From positions 806,001 through 870,000 of the forward strand of contig NZ_CP032084.1 of the NCBI RefSeq assembly GCF_003600685.1: DNA of 64,000 nt, written 5' to 3'. The position numbers were made by a program, and so were the translations under genes. Shown here in pieces: positions 8,565 to 17,681 of the stretch. The stretch comes from Achromobacter sp. B7 (GTDB taxonomy: Bacteria; Pseudomonadota; Gammaproteobacteria; Burkholderiales; Burkholderiaceae_B). Under the pieces are notes generated by a model. That model did not search any database. It was given only the letters and a program-made list of their open reading frames with translations, and was not told the origin of the DNA. Every line of letters starts with the position of its first letter. The first letter of the stretch is position 1.

Positions 8565-9065
8565 TTACGTCTTGCCCGCTTCGACCGCTATCGTCACCGT
8601 ATTCGACTTCACGTTCTCTGCCTCGATATACACCTCGTAGGTCGCGGGCGTGGCGGGCAGATGCAGGACGCCCGCCATATCCGTGGTGAAGCGGGTTTCC
8701 ACGGTCATGCCGGGCGGCAGCGGAATCTTGGGCGGGGCCGCGCCTTCGCTGGGGTCCACCGACACATTGGGCAGCTTGGGCCGCACGTAGTTGAACGCGA
8801 TGCCGCGATAGACCTTGCCGGTGCGCGTGTCCACCGCCACGAAACGCGGTAGCTGCGGCTCGTCTACCACGGGCAGGATGCCGCGCGCACAGATGGGAAT
8901 GGTCAGCGTGCTGCCGTCGCGGATCGTCACGCGGGTGGGCGCGGCGATGCGCATCTGCGCGTCGTAGCCTTGCAGCGGCGGCATGCAGGCGTGTTCCTTT
9001 TGCGAGTGCGAGGGCACCGAGGCAAAGGTGGCGGGTTCAATCCAGTCGGTCGTCATGATGGGCAT
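8565..9065 (-). CDS. Unknown protein downstream of the VgrG-peptidase; candidate immunity protein
   Basis: About 166 residues from ATG at 9065, or 163 from ATG at 9056; neither has a strong ribosome binding site. No signal peptide or membrane helix is visible, so it should stay in the cytoplasm unless exported in an unusual way. The sequence is rich in beta-prone stretches and Pro (TRVTIRDGSTLTIPICARG, RTGKVYRGIAFNYVRP, ATYEVYIEAENV), suggesting an Ig-like beta-sandwich. It starts 40 bases after the stop of the giant VgrG gene, whose C-terminus is a metallopeptidase, and is the last gene of the leftward T6SS operon. The simplest reading is a specific immunity or inhibitor protein. I do not recognise the family, so the function is positional inference. 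Confidence 0.65.
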   Translation of the reverse strand: MPIMTTDWIEPATFASVPSHSQKEHACMPPLQGYDAQMRIAAPTRVTIRDGSTLTIPICARGILPVVDEPQLPRFVAVDTRTGKVYRGIAFNYVRPKLPNVSVDPSEGAAPPKIPLPPGMTVETRFTTDMAGVLHLPATPATYEVYIEAENVKSNTVTIAVEAGKT

Positions 9066-9104
9066 GTCGGTTCGGGCATGTCGGTTATCTGGAAAAGGCC
9101 GGCG

Positions 9105-12100
9105 TCAGAACGCCGTCCAGCCTTCGGAGCAGTCGACCTTGCGCACGGCCTTGCTGCAACTGGGGCAGAAATGAATGTTCGCGCAGGTGATGCCGTACAT
9201 CACGCACTGCCCGATTTCCTCGTTGTACTCGCCATTCTGGTCGGGCAGGCCGTAATAGCAGTGCCCCCCCGCGTTGTAGTAGAAGTGCGGCGGCGGGTCC
9301 AGCTTTGAATCGTCGGCGGACTCGTCCTGGTTGCGCAGGCCGGGCCAGTCGGGGCCGCTGGGCACCATGCCCAGCAAGTGGCCCATTTCGTGGGCCAGGG
9401 TTTCGGTCAGGTAGGCCTGCGAGTTGGGTTCGTAGGGGTCCAGCGTCGAGACGAACAGCAGGTTGGTGCCCGTGATGGCAAGGCCGGCGTAGCTGGCGGC
9501 CACGGTGTTGAACTGGATGTTCAGCATGCCGGTCAGCGGCGTGGGCGATATGCGGGTCAGGTCCACGGACACCGACCAGACCGACCCATTGCTTTCGCGG
9601 ATGGGGGTGATCAGGTGGCGCGGAATTGGAATCGACCGTTCGGCGCCGGAGGCGTCCGTGTGGATGTAGCGCGCGTGCACCAGCCAGTCGTCGCTGGCAT
9701 CGAATTCGTACCAGAGGCTGGAGCGGCTGCGGTCGTCGTTGACGATGGGCACCGTCATGACGCGTCCGCCGGGGCCGGCGGGCACCGGCAGCCGCATGTC
9801 GCCGCTGACGCCCGGCGCGGCCAGGCGGTCAACGTGGCAAACGACCAGCGTATAGGGTTCGCGCTGCTTGCCCGGGGAAGGGGCATAGACCGCGCGAACG
9901 GCGTTCATGATGGCTTGCTGCGACTCGACGGTGTCGGCGGCGTCAACCGCCGAGCGGCCCCGGAATTGCAGGCGCGGAAGCTGGATCATATCGATACCGT
10001 GCAGCGCGAATTCCGCGGTGACGGGCGTGACGTCGGCCAGGTGGCCGGCCGGATGCGCGCTCATGCACATGACTTCCTGGATGTACAGGCGGCGCACGGT
10101 TTCAACGCGTTCGGTCTTGATCAATTGCCCGCGTTCGTCGCGCACTTCGAACAGGTACAGGTTCAGGCCGGCGGCCGGCAGCGTGATGTCGTCGACGATG
10201 CGGGTGCCGTCGGCGTTGGTGACGTAGCTGCGCGGGTTGCTGTGCGGTTCCTGATAGCTGGCGCGGCGGCCACGTTCGCGCGCGGAGTACGGAATGTTGG
10301 CGGGGTCGGCCTTCACGGTGATGGTGAAGCGGTGCTGGCCGGGGCGATTGAATTCCACGTGGATGCGCGGGCGGTTCGATTGGCGTTCGGTGGTGGTCAG
10401 CGCGCTGCCGTCGTTCCAGCGTTCGGCCACCTGTTCCAGGTTCACGTATTGCAGGCGCGCGCCGTCCTGGCGGGCGCGGTAGGTGGACACGCCGGGCACC
10501 GCGCGGCCGGAGCCGCCGGCGGGCGGCGTGCCGCCAGGCAGGTTGGTGCCCTGGGTGCGCGCCACGGGTCCCAGGCCGACCGAGTCAAGCACGTCGCGCG
10601 CGATCTGCGGCAGCGGGGACTCGGCCACGCCGGGTATCTTCATCAGCACCTCGGCCACCTTGGGCAGCGTCTCGGTGGCCAAGGTGGGCGATTGCAGGAT
10701 GGCGCCGATCACGCTGGGCATCGACGACGATGACAGGCCCGGCATGCTGAGGATGGCGCCTGCCACCGACGGGATGTTGGCTTGCTTGACGTCGGGCAAC
10801 GTAAACAGCGTGTCAACGGCGGAACTCAAGGCTGCCATGCGGTCGCCGCCGGCGTTCAGCGCCTGCGTCATGACCGGCACAATGGCCGCGCCCACGTTGG
10901 CGCTGACGCCGCCCGCCGCGAAGGTGGATGCGCTGGACAGCGCGGTGGACGCGGCGCTGGCCTGTTGCGCAAAGGTCGCCAGCCCGCCGCCGGCCGCAAC
11001 GGCGCCGATGCCCACAGCGCCGGAACTGCCGGCGCTGGAAGCAGCGGCGGACGCGCCCGCACCCGCGCCGGCTGTGGCGGACAGATCGGTGGCGCGGGTG
11101 GCCGGCGTGCTGTCGGACATGCCCGCCGCGCGCGCGGTGGCGCTACCCAGGTTTGCATCCGGCGTGGCAGGCGCAGCGGTGGCCGCCGTGCTGGCTGGGG
11201 CGGGTGGCGTTGCGGCGGGGGCTTTGCCCAAGGGCGCGCTGCCGGCGGGCGAAGCCGATGTGGGAGTGGACGCGCCGTTGGCCGAGGCGGCGCTGGCCGT
11301 TGTCGTTGCGCTGCCCGATGGGCCGCCGGCCGCATGGGCTGGCGCGCTGGTGGAAGTGCCGGCGCTGGCGCTGGAAGTAGCGTCCGCCGTGGGGGCGGCC
11401 GAGGGGGTCGCCGGTGCACCAGCCGCAGTAGCTGCGTTCGCGGTACCGCCGACGGTGCCGGTCGAGCTAGCGTCCGCTGCGGAGGGCGCCGTGTTGACGC
11501 CCGCGCCTGCCGACGCCGTGGAGCCGGACTCGCTTCCCGCGACGCTGGCGACGGACGAGTCCCCGGCGGCGGTCGTCGCGGTGACGCTTGCCGGGGTTGC
11601 TCCGGCTGCGCTTGTCGCTACGACAGGTGAGGCTGCGGCAGGCGCGGCGGCGGAGGTCGCAGCGCTGCCGGCGGAGCCCGTCGCGGCGCTGGTCGCTGCC
11701 GTAGTCGAGCCAGCCGTGCTGCCCCCGGAGCCTCCCAGGCCCGCTGCCGCGCCTGCGCCGATCCCGCCAACGCCGGATGTCGCGCTGGCCCCCGCTGATG
11801 AGGGGTTGCTGGGGAAGTTCAAGCCGCCTTCACCCGAGCCGCCGGGCAGGCCCGCGCCCTGCGGCAGGGTGCTTTGCGAGGCAGGGACGAAGCCAGGCGT
11901 TTGCGTGGGGATGCCGGCGGCCACGGCAGGGCCGTCGCCAGACAGGCCGCCCGTCGCCGGCAGGGTGTCGCTGGATGCGATCAACGCGCCGCCGTCCGGG
12001 GCTGCAACGCCAGCGGCATGGGCGGAGACGTTTGCAGAGACGTCCGCGGGGACGTTAGCGGAGACGTTAGCGGGAACCTCAACGGGCATACCAGCGGGGA

Positions 12101-15100
12101 CGTTAGCGGGAACCTCAACGGGCATACCAGCGGAGACGTTAGTGGGAACCTCAACGGGCATACCAGCGGGGATACCGGCGGAGACGTCGGCCGAAAGTCC
12201 CGTTGCCGAACCTGCGTCTCGGCCGGTGCTCGTTAATTGCGCAAGCTGGTCGCCTTGCGTCACGGTCCCGGCAGAGGACGGCGATGCGCCGTTCACGGCG
12301 CCGGGCCAGCTGAATCCGTGCAAGGCGCCAGAGGGCTGCGGAACGACGGTGGCCAGCGTAGCCGGGTCAGACAGCGCGCCGCCAGCAACGGCTGCCGAAG
12401 ATGCTGCGGCTGCCGTATTGCCAGCCGCGTTTGCGGCGCCGGCCAGCAGCGTGCCCGCGCTGGCGGTCACGGTCGCGAGCAGCGTAGCGTTCGGCAAAGT
12501 CGACGTGTCGCGCGTGTCGCGTGGGTGCGCGGATGCCGTGACTGAGGCCGCGCCTTGTTGGCCGGGAGACACGGACGCAGCGAAAGAGGGCGACGATTGC
12601 GTCCCCACTGCGGCGGACGCGGAGGTGGGCGACGATTGCGTTGTTGCCGCGGCGGTCGCGAAGCTGGGCGATGGCTGCGCTGTTGCGGCGGCCGATGTCT
12701 CGTCGACCTGCTTCCGCTGGTCGTCGTCGACGCTTGCCTGGACGAGCTGGGTGTCGGGCGCGCCGGACCCTGGCGCGACGTGGGTGTCAGGGCTGGACGG
12801 CGTCGACGGCGCATGTCCGTGGCCCTGGGCGTTTGCCGTCCCGGCTATCGTCGCGGTCGATCCCGCAGCAAGCGAGGCTGCGGAACTGGCGGATGCGTCA
12901 GCGGGCCGGTCGTCAACGGCATGGCCTTGCCTAGGCTCCTGCACGCGCAGCGTGGGGGCCGCGCCAATCGTTGCGGCCACAGTGGTCAACAAGCCGATGC
13001 CATGGTTCGTCGCCGAACCTGCCGTAAAGGTTGCCGCGCCGGACCCCGGCGGCAGATCCGTCGTCAGCGGCGAAGCTCCGTCCGCCGCCGTGGCCGACGC
13101 GCGGGCGGCGGTTGCGGCCACCGAAGCAGCTCCGGTACCCGCCAGCGCGCCGACTTGCGATGCTGCGTGGGCGGATGCTGCCGCTAAGGTCGCGGGGGGA
13201 GGGGATGCGCCGTTGAAAGATGCCGCGTTAGAAGGGGCGGCGTTAGGTGCGGCGGCGTTAGAAGCGGCTACGTGAGACGAGTCGACGTGAGAAGAGGCTG
13301 CGTTATAGGCGTCGCCAGAGGAGACTGCCCCGCTGTAGGCCGCGTTCACGGCGGTCGCGGCGGTCATGCCGAGGTCCGTCGCGATGGATGGTGGCGACGA
13401 CGTAGCGGCGCCGGTGAAGTCGCCGGCTGCCGGTCCGGCTTGCACTGACGCGGCCGACACAACGTCGCCCGGCAACGCGATGCTTTCCGTGGACGCCGAG
13501 ACGAGGGCCGCCGAAGCCGGCGACACGGCCACGTCCGCCGTGGGAGATACGAAAGTGTCTGAAGCGCCCGCAACCGCGGACGCGCCGAATGAAGGCGTCG
13601 TCGACGCTACCGAAGCGGCGAATGACGAAGCACCGGTAGCCGCCCCAGCCGCCGCAATCGAGGCGGCGCCAGAAGACGCGCCGCCCGATATGACTGCGGA
13701 CGCACTCGCAGCCGTAATCGAAGGCGTGGCCGACGCAGCACCGGCAGCAGCAATCGAAGGCGCGACCGTAGACGCACCGGCAGCGGTGATCGAAGGCGCG
13801 ACCGTGGATGCGCTTGCGACGGCAATCGAAGGGGCGGCCGACGACCCGGCCGCATCGGCAACGGAGGGCGCCCCAGTGTTCGCGATCAGGGAATCGCTGG
13901 CGGGCGCATCGGGTGTTGCAACAGCAGACGGGGCCGACGTCGCAACGGACGAGGTACCGGTTGCGTTGACGGGTGCCGTGCCTGCGGCGGAAGCGCTGGA
14001 CACGGGTGCGCCCGTGCCGGCAGTTGGCGGGGCAGACGCTACGACGCCAGCGGGACCGGAGGCGCTGGTCGCGCCGCCTGCGTCGGCGGTCGCGGTAGCG
14101 TTCGCAGCCGTCGACGCTGCACCTGTCGTTGGCGCGGGCGCGACCGACACGCTGCTGTTTGCGACCGGCGCTGCGCCAGCGCCAGCACTAGCACTAGCAC
14201 TAGCACTAGCACCAGCAACAGTTCCACCGCCCGCACCAGCACTAGCCCCAGCCCCAGCCCCAGCCCCAGCACCAGCCCCGGAGGGCGATGCCGATGCGTC
14301 AGGCGATGCGCTCGCAAGCGCAGGCGAGGGCGCACCGGAGGGATCCGCAGCGGAACTCGCGGCAGATGCTTGCGGCGCAGACGCTGTACCGGCAGTTGCC
14401 GCGCTTGGCGTACCAGTCGCCGCCGGCGTGGCGCTTGCCACGGACGTCGCTCCAGCCCCCGATCCCACCCCCGCGAACGTCGCCGCTCCGGAAATCATTC
14501 CCGACGCGCCTTCCGGCGCGACGGCAGCCAGCATGTCCGTCGCGGCGGGCAATGCCGCCGAAGGGTTCTTGATGAAGGCCGCCGCTTGCGACACGGTGCC
14601 CGCCGCCGACGCGGCGGAATCGATCATGCCGCTGGCGCCCGGGGCCACCGAACCCAGCATGCCGGAGGCGGCGGGCAGCGCCGACATGGGGTTTGCGACC
14701 ATGGCCTTTGCCTGAGCGACCATGCCTTGCGCCTGCGAGACCATGCCCATCGTGTTCTTGGCGGTGTTCAGCAGCCCGCCCATCGCGGGGCTGGCGTTGC
14801 CCAGCAGGCCCGGGGCGGCGGACAGCGCGCCCATCGGGTTCTTGGCCAGCCCGGCCAGCGTGTTGGCCTGGCCGGCAAGCTGCGACAGCTTGGAGGCGGC
14901 GCCTGCCGCCGTCTGGCCCAGGCTGGCCAGGCCGCTGGGCATGGCATCGCCCAGTGCCCCCAGCCCGGTGCCGGCGCCGGCTCCCGCCGCGCCGCCGAAA
15001 CCGGCCATCAATCCGGACGCGGCCTTCTTGACGGCGGACGCCGTGGCGCCGTCCTTGTGCACCAGCTCGGCGCTGACGATCAGCGGATCGTCGACCGTGG

Positions 15101-17681
15101 TGCTGGGCAAGGCCGGCAAGTTGGCCGCGTCACTGGCCGGACCCACGAAATTGTGCGTGGCGCCCTTGACCGAGAACAGGCCCGGCCCCTTGAACACAAT
15201 GTCGGCCCCATCCAGCGTCACGCTGCCGCCCGCGGCTTGCAGGGTTACGCGCTGGTTGCCCAGGATTTCGATGCCTTCGGCCGACGACGTCACGGTGATG
15301 TCCTGGCCCGCCAGCGCTTCCAGGATGTCGGTATGCGCGTGCAGCGACACGGGCGCTTGCGCCGAGATCGCCCGGATAGGGCCCTGCTGCGCGAACACGC
15401 TGGCCGAGCGCGCGGACACCGCCGAATACGTCTGCTGCGCGGACACGTGCGCGTCCGATTGCGCGGTGGCGTGCAAGTGCTTGCCCGCATGTAGCACGGC
15501 GCTGGCCGGCGTGGCCAGGTTCAGGGAATTGGGGGAATCGATCAGCAGGTGCGGGCCGTTGATGCGTTCGACGGCGGCCGAGTCCGTGCGCTGGCCGTTG
15601 GCGGCCTTGCCGGCGGCCTGGCCGTTGATTTGGGCCGGATAGCGTCCGTCCTGTTGCGGGTCCAGTGCGGCAAGCAATTCGTCATAGCCGTCGGCCGCCG
15701 CCATCGTGCGCGCCTGATGCTGGCCGGCGCTGTCGTTCAAGCGGCGCGATGCGTCTTGCGCGCCGCGCAGCAGCAGCAAGGCTTCCTGCGCGTCCGCCTG
15801 CGTGGACTTGGCCTGTTCGCGGGCGGTGGACGACACCAGCATGCCCTGGCCCGACCGCACGACCGTCCACGCGTCCGAGCGCAGTTCAAAGCCCGTGCCG
15901 CGCCATTGGCCGCGGTTGGCGTCGTCCAGGTCCTGTTCGACCAGATGGCCCAGGCCCAGCTGCGTGGCGGCGGTCGAGCTGGCCAGCCGCGTGCGCAACT
16001 TGCCGCGCGTGTCGTCAAACACCCACTGGTTGCGGCCCGCACCGTCCAGGCCGTGGCTATGCCAGCCGCTCAATACGCCGGCGTGATTCGCTTCGGCGTT
16101 CTCGCCAGCGGACCAGGGCGGCAGGTCCGCGTCGTTGTATAGCTGGCCGGCAACCACCGGCCTGTCGATATCGCCATCGATAAATTCCACGATGACTTCG
16201 GTGCCGCCACGGGGCAGATGATGCGCGCCCCAGTTGGGGCCCGCTTGCGCGCTGGCCACGCGCAGCCACGTGCCCGAGCGGTCGTCGCCCGGTGCGTTGC
16301 CGCTGGCGTCGCCGTGCGTCTTGTGCGGCAGGCCACCCGTGACGGGCTTGTCGCCGCGCTGCCAGGGAAACTGCACCTTCACGCGCAGGTCGCGGTCGGA
16401 CGTGATGGGGGCGTCGCCGGCGCTGACCACCACCGCCGCCAGGCCTTCCGGCGCGGTCGGGCGCGGGCGCCACGCCGGCATCAGCGCGGCCGCCTCGGGC
16501 TGGGCCGTGAAGCGGTTGCGATAGGTGCCGCGTTCCATGTCGGCGCTGCTTGCCACCTGGGGGGCCTGTGCCCCCAGGTTGTTGGTGGCTTCGTGCACCA
16601 CCTCCAGCACCACGTAACGGTTGCCGCCCAGCTCGTCCACCGCCTGCCCGCCGCCGCCCTCGGCATAGCGTTCGTGCTGCGTCATGGCGAACAAGCGGCC
16701 GGGGGCCAGCGACCGCGCCGTGCCCGCGCCTTCGAAGCGGACGATGCGCGATTCGTGGGCGCGCAACGAACGCGCGGCGCTTTGTTCGGCGGCCTCGTCG
16801 TCGGCGTAACGGCCGTGGCCGGCGTAGTCGTAATCCTCAAGCACGGGCAGGGCTTCCACCTGCACTGGCGAGCGGCTTTGCGCGGCATGCGCGGTCAGCG
16901 TGCGTTCGTTCCAGGCGGCGCGCGCCACGGCGTTCGGGCGCACGGACTGGGCCGCTGAAAAATGCGTGATGCTGTCGCGCGTTTCAGTGGCGTCGCTGCG
17001 ATGAAAACGCAGGGGCGAGGCCGGGTCTTCGGGCCGCGCCGCGCCCGCATCGAAGATCACGACGCGATGGCGCGCTCCGCCGCCGGCCGCCTGGCCGTCG
17101 TCCTGTTGGTGTTCGAAGCGATACGACAGGCCCGCCTCGGCCAGGATGCGCTGCACGAATTGCAGATCCGACTCGCGGTACTGCGTGCAAGCCGGGCGCG
17201 CGGGCAATGCCTCGCTGACGTCGAACGCGAAGGCCGCCTGGGGATAATCCGCAAAGATGTCGCTGACGATGTCCTGCACGGACTGATCTTGGTAGATGAA
17301 GCTGTCGCGGCGCAGCGCCAGCGCGGCCATCCACGGCGCGGCGTGCAAGCGGTAGCGGGCCAGACCGCCATCGGCGCCCAGCGCGTCCACGCCTTCGACC
17401 ACGGCATGCCAGCGGCGCATCGACCCATCCGCCTGCAACAGGCTGACGGTGATCTCCTTGCCCAGCAAGCCGCTTACATCGAGCTCGGCGCTGGCGGCCA
17501 GGCAGTCCAGCGTCAACGCGAACAGGCGCGACACGCCTTCGCGCAGCGTCATCTGCTCGGGCACCAATTCAGCGTCCAGCGGCGTGCTGACGCGCAGCAT
17601 GCGCGCCTGTTGCGACAAGGTGGCGATGTTCATCGACGAGTAGGCCGAGGCGCTTGACGGGTTCGAAGGCGTAGTGTTCAT
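9105..17681 (-). CDS. vgrG: Giant VgrG with long repeat-rich linker and C-terminal metallopeptidase
   Basis: About 2858 residues in one uninterrupted frame, against 600-1000 for usual VgrGs. The N-terminus (1-870) is a full VgrG: gp27-like part, gp5 OB domain (VKVQFPWQRGD; GGTEVIVEFIDGDIDRPVVAG) and DUF2345 (NQWVFDDTRGKLR). A linker of about 1480 residues (roughly 885-2370) rich in Ala, Ser, Thr, Gly and Pro follows, with degenerate repeats at residues about 947-1065, 12-residue repeats in the middle, and four 18-residue repeats at 2304-2375. The C-terminal domain has a zinc-peptidase motif HEMGHLLGM (His2764, Glu2765, His2768), then GGHC, a CVMYG Met-turn-like segment and a CPSC pair, as in evolved VgrGs of the VgrG2b type. 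ATG at 17681 overlaps the tssL stop (ATGA). An upstream in-frame extension inside tssL was not used. Confidence 0.9.
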   Translation of the reverse strand: MNTTPSNPSSASAYSSMNIATLSQQARMLRVSTPLDAELVPEQMTLREGVSRLFALTLDCLAASAELDVSGLLGKEITVSLLQADGSMRRWHAVVEGVDALGADGGLARYRLHAAPWMAALALRRDSFIYQDQSVQDIVSDIFADYPQAAFAFDVSEALPARPACTQYRESDLQFVQRILAEAGLSYRFEHQQDDGQAAGGGARHRVVIFDAGAARPEDPASPLRFHRSDATETRDSITHFSAAQSVRPNAVARAAWNERTLTAHAAQSRSPVQVEALPVLEDYDYAGHGRYADDEAAEQSAARSLRAHESRIVRFEGAGTARSLAPGRLFAMTQHERYAEGGGGQAVDELGGNRYVVLEVVHEATNNLGAQAPQVASSADMERGTYRNRFTAQPEAAALMPAWRPRPTAPEGLAAVVVSAGDAPITSDRDLRVKVQFPWQRGDKPVTGGLPHKTHGDASGNAPGDDRSGTWLRVASAQAGPNWGAHHLPRGGTEVIVEFIDGDIDRPVVAGQLYNDADLPPWSAGENAEANHAGVLSGWHSHGLDGAGRNQWVFDDTRGKLRTRLASSTAATQLGLGHLVEQDLDDANRGQWRGTGFELRSDAWTVVRSGQGMLVSSTAREQAKSTQADAQEALLLLRGAQDASRRLNDSAGQHQARTMAAADGYDELLAALDPQQDGRYPAQINGQAAGKAANGQRTDSAAVERINGPHLLIDSPNSLNLATPASAVLHAGKHLHATAQSDAHVSAQQTYSAVSARSASVFAQQGPIRAISAQAPVSLHAHTDILEALAGQDITVTSSAEGIEILGNQRVTLQAAGGSVTLDGADIVFKGPGLFSVKGATHNFVGPASDAANLPALPSTTVDDPLIVSAELVHKDGATASAVKKAASGLMAGFGGAAGAGAGTGLGALGDAMPSGLASLGQTAAGAASKLSQLAGQANTLAGLAKNPMGALSAAPGLLGNASPAMGGLLNTAKNTMGMVSQAQGMVAQAKAMVANPMSALPAASGMLGSVAPGASGMIDSAASAAGTVSQAAAFIKNPSAALPAATDMLAAVAPEGASGMISGAATFAGVGSGAGATSVASATPAATGTPSAATAGTASAPQASAASSAADPSGAPSPALASASPDASASPSGAGAGAGAGAGASAGAGGGTVAGASASASASAGAGAAPVANSSVSVAPAPTTGAASTAANATATADAGGATSASGPAGVVASAPPTAGTGAPVSSASAAGTAPVNATGTSSVATSAPSAVATPDAPASDSLIANTGAPSVADAAGSSAAPSIAVASASTVAPSITAAGASTVAPSIAAAGAASATPSITAASASAVISGGASSGAASIAAAGAATGASSFAASVASTTPSFGASAVAGASDTFVSPTADVAVSPASAALVSASTESIALPGDVVSAASVQAGPAAGDFTGAATSSPPSIATDLGMTAATAVNAAYSGAVSSGDAYNAASSHVDSSHVAASNAAAPNAAPSNAASFNGASPPPATLAAASAHAASQVGALAGTGAASVAATAARASATAADGASPLTTDLPPGSGAATFTAGSATNHGIGLLTTVAATIGAAPTLRVQEPRQGHAVDDRPADASASSAASLAAGSTATIAGTANAQGHGHAPSTPSSPDTHVAPGSGAPDTQLVQASVDDDQRKQVDETSAAATAQPSPSFATAAATTQSSPTSASAAVGTQSSPSFAASVSPGQQGAASVTASAHPRDTRDTSTLPNATLLATVTASAGTLLAGAANAAGNTAAAASSAAVAGGALSDPATLATVVPQPSGALHGFSWPGAVNGASPSSAGTVTQGDQLAQLTSTGRDAGSATGLSADVSAGIPAGMPVEVPTNVSAGMPVEVPANVPAGMPVEVPANVSANVPADVSANVSAHAAGVAAPDGGALIASSDTLPATGGLSGDGPAVAAGIPTQTPGFVPASQSTLPQGAGLPGGSGEGGLNFPSNPSSAGASATSGVGGIGAGAAAGLGGSGGSTAGSTTAATSAATGSAGSAATSAAAPAAASPVVATSAAGATPASVTATTAAGDSSVASVAGSESGSTASAGAGVNTAPSAADASSTGTVGGTANAATAAGAPATPSAAPTADATSSASAGTSTSAPAHAAGGPSGSATTTASAASANGASTPTSASPAGSAPLGKAPAATPPAPASTAATAAPATPDANLGSATARAAGMSDSTPATRATDLSATAGAGAGASAAASSAGSSGAVGIGAVAAGGGLATFAQQASAASTALSSASTFAAGGVSANVGAAIVPVMTQALNAGGDRMAALSSAVDTLFTLPDVKQANIPSVAGAILSMPGLSSSSMPSVIGAILQSPTLATETLPKVAEVLMKIPGVAESPLPQIARDVLDSVGLGPVARTQGTNLPGGTPPAGGSGRAVPGVSTYRARQDGARLQYVNLEQVAERWNDGSALTTTERQSNRPRIHVEFNRPGQHRFTITVKADPANIPYSARERGRRASYQEPHSNPRSYVTNADGTRIVDDITLPAAGLNLYLFEVRDERGQLIKTERVETVRRLYIQEVMCMSAHPAGHLADVTPVTAEFALHGIDMIQLPRLQFRGRSAVDAADTVESQQAIMNAVRAVYAPSPGKQREPYTLVVCHVDRLAAPGVSGDMRLPVPAGPGGRVMTVPIVNDDRSRSSLWYEFDASDDWLVHARYIHTDASGAERSIPIPRHLITPIRESNGSVWSVSVDLTRISPTPLTGMLNIQFNTVAASYAGLAITGTNLLFVSTLDPYEPNSQAYLTETLAHEMGHLLGMVPSGPDWPGLRNQDESADDSKLDPPPHFYYNAGGHCYYGLPDQNGEYNEEIGQCVMYGITCANIHFCPSCSKAVRKVDCSEGWTAF
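12063..12170 (-). repeat. Three 36-bp tandem repeats in the giant vgrG linker
   Basis: Three units of 36 bp begin at 12063, 12099 and 12135, nearly identical, with a degenerate partial copy on each side. On the coding (minus) strand each gives 12 residues of the form MPVEVPANVSAG. The unit is a multiple of three, so copy changes alter length without shifting the frame. Confidence 0.9.
13717..13860 (-). repeat. Four 36-bp tandem repeats in the giant vgrG linker
   Basis: ATCGAAGG recurs at 13717, 13753, 13789 and 13825, exactly 36 bases apart; a fifth degenerate unit follows at 13861. The coding strand gives 12-residue units of the form TVAPSITAAGAS. This second array shares the 12-residue period of the array at 12063 but not its sequence. 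Confidence 0.88.
14185..14282 (-). repeat. Hexanucleotide repeats in the giant vgrG linker
   Basis: Two adjacent runs of 6-bp units, first AGCACT and then AGCCCC on the plus strand, encode alternating Ala/Ser and Ala/Gly dipeptides on the minus strand. They look like products of slippage, all in frame with the VgrG reading frame. Confidence 0.8.

Noticed and set aside
12040..12190. CRISPR-like array
   Set aside because: The 36-bp repeats are directly adjacent with no unique spacers and are in frame with the VgrG gene, so they are coding tandem repeats.
10483..13275. 930-residue open frame on the plus strand
   Set aside because: Antisense to the Ala/Ser/Thr-rich linker of the giant VgrG. High-GC codons leave long open antisense frames; composition is monotonous with no domain or ribosome site.
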